This document shows positions 55,501-61,500 of a stretch of DNA of 64,000 bases, piece by piece. Origin of the DNA: Ciona intestinalis (taxonomy: Eukaryota > Chordata > Ascidiacea > Phlebobranchia > Cionidae). A model generated the notes under the pieces. The model made no database searches. It was given only the letters and a program-made list of their open reading frames with translations, and had not been told where the DNA came from. The stretch covers positions 3,393,557 through 3,457,556 of the forward strand of contig NC_020172.2 in the NCBI RefSeq assembly GCF_000224145.3, in the 5' to 3' direction. How positions within the stretch are numbered: the stretch's first letter is position 1; every line of letters begins with the position of its first letter. Position numbers and translations under genes: made by a program.

Positions 55501-58500
55501 TGATTGATTTAGGTGAGACATATATATATGTTCAAACTTACCCTTTGTATTCCTGCATTAGCTTGGTTAAGTTTATCATTACATTCATCGGCACCCTTGG
55601 CTATTTTAAGCGTGACTTCATGAAGTGCATTCAACCTACACACAAATATTAGTAGTTAAATTCTTCTATACAAAAAAATGTATAATATAACATGTGACTA
55701 TAATGAATAAAAAATCCAAATCATACGTGTTCTATTTTTAACCTAAAAGAAGCAAATAGTTTTCTGTACCAGTGAAGTGGCACAGCCAATCTTTAAAAAA
55801 TGGCATATTTTAATATGAATGGCATCTTAATACATTCAACATAAAATAGCAATTTGGGGCAAATGGCCTAATCTGTCATGTCCCTGAAATTATCTGTAGT
55901 TGCCGAACTATTTCCAATACTATAACAGTCTACCTAACCTGTTAAAATAATCTTTTAGCGACTTATCTGGTATAAAAAACAAGTGCATTTCAAAACTTCG
56001 TATGCCATTCGGGAAGACTTTACATAATTTTTTTCAGATGATAAAAAATATATTTTTTTATACCAGATGAGCCACTAAAAGATTATTTACATTATGCCTG
56101 GTGGCAGAAGTAAAAAAATATTACCTGTTGAATGTAACAGTAAGGTGAACTTCAGATAATGAAAAAACACCCCGTTTTTACACAAGATGAGGGACTAATT
56201 ATACGTTTTTATACCAGATAATTCGCTACAATATTATTTACATTATACCCGGTAGCAGAAGTAAAAAAATATTACCTGTTGAATGTAATAGTAAGGTGGT
56301 TGTCCCTTTCACTCATTTCATGCACCATCCCCTCCCATGCATTTACAACTTTCTTGGGTTCAAACCCAGACACTGGCATATACTTGCCACGTGATTTGCT
56401 GCTGAGTTCTTGTACATCAACGTACATTGATACAAGTGACCTTAAGTCAGCCTGGAAGTAAAATACAAAGTTTTAAATGAATTGAAATTTGTAATTTTTA
56501 AGTAAAATTTAAAAAAAATTCAAGGAAAAAGAAAAATAATAGAAAACGTAAAATAAATTCATTTAATCATAATCTTGATAAAATTAGCTAATTTTTTTAA
56601 TTAGATGGTTCATTTTTTGCTAAAAACACACAATTAAGGTTTAAAAACACCCCAAAAATCACCCCAAAACCCCAAAAATATAAAAAGCTGGAATGCCTGA
56701 TATAAATAAACAGTAGTCTGCCAATACAGATCTTATTACAAAAAAAATGGTGCTTATTTTACAAAAAGAGCCAAAAACAGCTGAAAATCAAAAAAATTCG
56801 ACAAAAATCCATTTCCTTACCTCTTTCAATGGCACATCCTCTGTTTCAAATCTCTTAAGTTCCACAATAAGTGCTTTAACTTGAGCAGGTGATTCAGCAG
56901 ACTTGATGTCATCTCTTCTACAAAGAATGCACGTCTGTGTTTGGATCCACTCAAATAGAGAAGTTGTAAGGAGCCGATATTCCTCCCAAGCGTACTGCCA
57001 TTCCTGGGTTAAAAATGTGTTATATGATCATAATGTGTTTTATATATATATATGCTTGCATTTAGGATTACTGTTAAAAGTTATGTACCTAAGAGAATAT
57101 GTGTTATAGTCTTTTTGATGCGTTATAAATGGAAAAAATAAACATACTTGCATTTAAGAATATTGTTACAGTTTGTGTAATTAAGACTGAAAGGGTAATT
57201 TTATAATTCTTTTTTTTGAACAAAAAATATAGGGCCAGGAAAAATCGTTTTGAAACTAACTTCTTAATGACAGAGGTAACCTTATAATAAACTACTGAAC
57301 AAAAATTAGAAAAAAACAAAAATTATTTATTTATTTAAATTTTTTTGAAACTTACTTCTTTAGTGACAGAGGTAGGAAGAGGGGGAACTTGTGGAAATTT
57401 ATCATAAAGTGATGAAACGTATGTAATGACGGATCTTTCATCAGGACGATCAACATCCACATCTGAGGGGGAGTTTTATGGTAAAAAAATGTTAAAAAGT
57501 TTTTGCAAAAAAAGATAAAACCTTAAATAGTCAAGCATGTAATGTTACATTTAAATAGGTAATACTTAGGTACTGGTTTCAAAATATGTGCAACCAAAAA
57601 GCACAAAAGTGCCTTGAAAATCACTTAACAATAGGCAATATCATTGTTATATATATGAATATGAAAACTTAGTATTTCTTTCAAAAAAAGAAGATTCCAA
57701 AAAATGTTAGACCAAAACTATTTTACCTTCAGTATCTAGTAATCGGGTGACGCCAAATTTATTTTCAGCTTTTGCAAACGCTTGATCTAAGTTTGTTTTG
57801 TTGTCGTTTGCCATCACTTTGTTCATGTCAATGAGTTCAGGACTGTGAAAATAAAAAACGTTTAAAATCACAAAATCAGTGAGAATAAAAATACTTAAAA
57901 GAGTTTGAATTTTCATAAAAGAAAAAATGATAAAATATATTTTTTTGTAAAAATATATAGCAAAAATTTCTGTGGAAATAAAAAGTGTTTAAAATATTAA
58001 AAGATGGTTTTACTGAAAATAGGTTTTACTGTAAAGAGTTAGAATTCTTTACATAAAAGGAGAAAAACAGTCTTTCAAAACTATATAGTAAAATTTGCAC
58101 CTAAATTGTAAAAACAAAAGTGCAAAAAGTCTTGCGAAAATTGCAAAATTGTAAGCTTCTTGACAGCAGGAGAGATTTACAGACAATGCTACATAATAAA
58201 GAGCAGCTATTTGTGTGGGTTTGGTTATTCAAGCAGATATTCAAGAAACGTAAAGATAATAATCAAACCCCACAGGAGGGGGGGGGGCTTTTTCAATAGG
58301 AATAACAAGAGAGAGAAAATGAAGCTCTGATTGTGTGAAAAGTGTAAAAAATTGTTGGTTTTGTTATGAAATTTGCTATTAACTATTGAATTATATATTT
58401 TGCGATAATTTGGGCTTACGTAAGCTGTTGTTAGGTGTGAAAAGATAGTGTAACAAAAAGGGATGGAGTAGCAGAGTATGTATTATATAAAGAAAAATAC

Positions 58501-61500
58501 CAGTATTGATAACTTTCTATTAAGGAACATTTTATATCAAAAGTAAGGTATTAGTATTACATAAGAAAATGTAAAAAATTTTTGAAGTTATTACATTATA
58601 AATTTGTAAAACATTTGAAATTAATTGCAACAAGAAAAAAAATTAAGGTATTAAATTTAAAAAATTAAAATTAAAATTAACTTATTGACTTATTTACATA
58701 GAAAACTTTAAAACATTTGTAAGTTAGTGTATTAAAAAAATATTTTAGGTCTTACATTAGAAAGTATCAAAATGTTTTTTAAATAATCGCACCTAGATTC
58801 TGTTTATGATTCATACAATACATGACTCACTGTCATACCATATACAACATAAATTATTTAAAAACATAACATGGTGTTTCAGTCACTGCAAAGTAATCTT
58901 AACAGCAAGTGTTCAGTGTTGTACAAATACTGAACACTGGGTAAATAAATTGAAATGGGCCAATAAATATGTAAAAAATCACTTTTATATGGGTGAAGCC
59001 TGGCAAAGCATGTCAAGGAACCTGGGATTTAGGCCTGAGTTTGGCATTTAGGTAGCTTTTTAAATGTGATTCTACTTTGTTTGGCTGAGGTCCTATGGCA
59101 AGGCATGCCATGTTCATGTGAACTTTAGACCTGGGTTGCTTATTTTGTTGTTTACTGTAACTGTATAATATGATTCTGTGGGTAAGGTCCTACGCAAAGC
59201 ATGTCCTGGGACCTGAGATTTAAGCCAAGGTTTTGGCCTTTTTTTTTAATTCTATTCGTGTTAGCCCCTATGGTGCCAGGAGACCTAGTATTATTGCCAG
59301 AGTGATATAACTTACTTGTTTCTGTGCAAAATTGCATTAAATGCTTTTCCATCTCTCCAGGAGGATGAAAAATTTGTGACATTGATTCCATCGTAACCTT
59401 CCATGTTCCTCTGTGCCCATATAAGGAGTGCTTGCTTGGCAGATAGGTCTTCTGTGCCCTCAACAGTGATGTCTTCAATCTGAGGTAAAAAATGGAAAAT
59501 TACAAAATTGTGGACAACACTGAAGAAATTTTGTTGTGCAGCAATGAGCAAATTTATTTGCGCAATGCTAAACAAATTAAACTGTTCCATATTGAACAAT
59601 ATTTAACAGTGAAACACTAAACTAAATTTAGCTGCACAACACCGAACAAACTAATTTGCGTAAGACTAAAAGAGAGTAAATTATATATAATCACTACAAT
59701 TTTTCTGGTTACATTTATGTCGAATGAGTATCTGTGTATGTTTAATAAGCAGCAAGCTCACAAAAATGTACATATTGTGTAAATGCAATAATTTTTTCTA
59801 CAACGTTAAACAAATTCTCTTGGAAAACTGGTGTTTATACAGAAAAACAACTGCCCTGGGCTATATATTCGTATCACATCTCACATACATTGCAACCGCA
59901 AGGATGTTGTGGCCTTGAGAATTATAGGAAATTTAAAAGCTTTGAAAGGCTTTTTCAGCACTGCTGTTTGTTACAATGATGTAACATTGTGTCAACAAGG
60001 TATCAATGTTTGGTAAATTGATCAAAATTAATCCGACAACAATAAGGCTTGTTTCTAATGAAACTATGTTGATATAGCTGAATTGTAACATAATAGGGTG
60101 GGGTGGTTTCATGTGTCTTATTACCTGAAAGTGCAGAATGATGTTCCAAACAAGACCGAGGGTGAGTTTGGGGTTGCCGTCTGTGATGTCGTCATTTCTT
60201 ATGTTTACCAGACGTAGCTGGAAAAAAGGGCGGCGTTAAATGATTGTTAACAGGGCTGGAATTTTGGGAATTAAGTAAAATTGTGTAAAATTAAATTAAT
60301 TGTACCTTTCGCCCTTTAAGGAAATCCAAAGCAATTTGAACGTTTTGTAAGCGGTGAAATCGCATACGACCTTTTTCTCTTGGCTGGAAAAAAATAAAGC
60401 AGTTTTACACTGGAATGTATCATGTATGAACAGAAAATAAATTATCAAAATATTATCAAAAGCATTTGAATAGAATGTTGAAAGATGAAAAGAAGGAAAT
60501 GAAGTGGTTTTTGGTACGTTTGGTACAGAAAATAGAAATTGTAGGTTTAGTACAGAAAGTAGAGTGCTTACCAATCTCATGTGTGACATGTAGTTTCCTT
60601 CTCGAGGCTGTACATGAGAAAATAAAGGGGATAGAACAACAAAACAAGGAAAGGGGGAATAAAGAAAGAAACAGTTAGTAAACTGACACTGCAGATTTGT
60701 AAACTGAATTAACCAACATAGTAAAGAGAGTGTGTGTTTTGGCTAAGGTTACGGCCGTTTGAGGACAAAAATCAAACGAACAAAAAACATGCTGTAAAAC
60801 AATCATTTAGAATCCACTCTAGAAATAAAAAGACATTTCTAATACAAGATTTTTCTTCATTTTTTTACTCGTTTAATTACATTTTGAGTCAAAAAAATCG
60901 CACTGCAGTAGTGTGAACTATTTGTTGTGGGTGGGAAAGAAAACACTTCACGCAGAAAAAGGGTTAGAACACCGATAGCGTGAACACCAAAGTAAGACTG
61001 TTGTAAAACGTGCAGGAAAGAAGAAAAAATAAGAGATTAGAATTAAGATTTGAAACTTATGTAAAGGTCTAGCCATTATTAAAAATGAGTCAGACTGTTC
61101 GAAATTTAATACAAACAAATTCTAATATCACTTATTTCAATGACGCATGTTTGAAGCCAAAGGCCAGATAAGCTTAAGGTTTAAGTAAAGTAAGGTATGC
61201 AAAGCCCATTAAATGAACCTTACCAGTGAAGTGCCCGACAGTGCCTCGAGTAACGCAATGAGATTATGGCCATCTCGAAAATCTTCATAAAGATTCTCAA
61301 CGCGTCTGTTTTGCTAAAATTTGAAAGTATCTGTCATTATTTGGTAAAAAAATGTCTATGCATAAAATGTGCAAATTTAGACAATTAGATACATTAGAGT
61401 ACAATAAAGAATTTGTAGGGTACATAATGTTTTTAACTGTAAAATTAAAAAGTATAAATCACTATTCGACAAAAAAATGTGTAAATTTATAGAATTTGAT

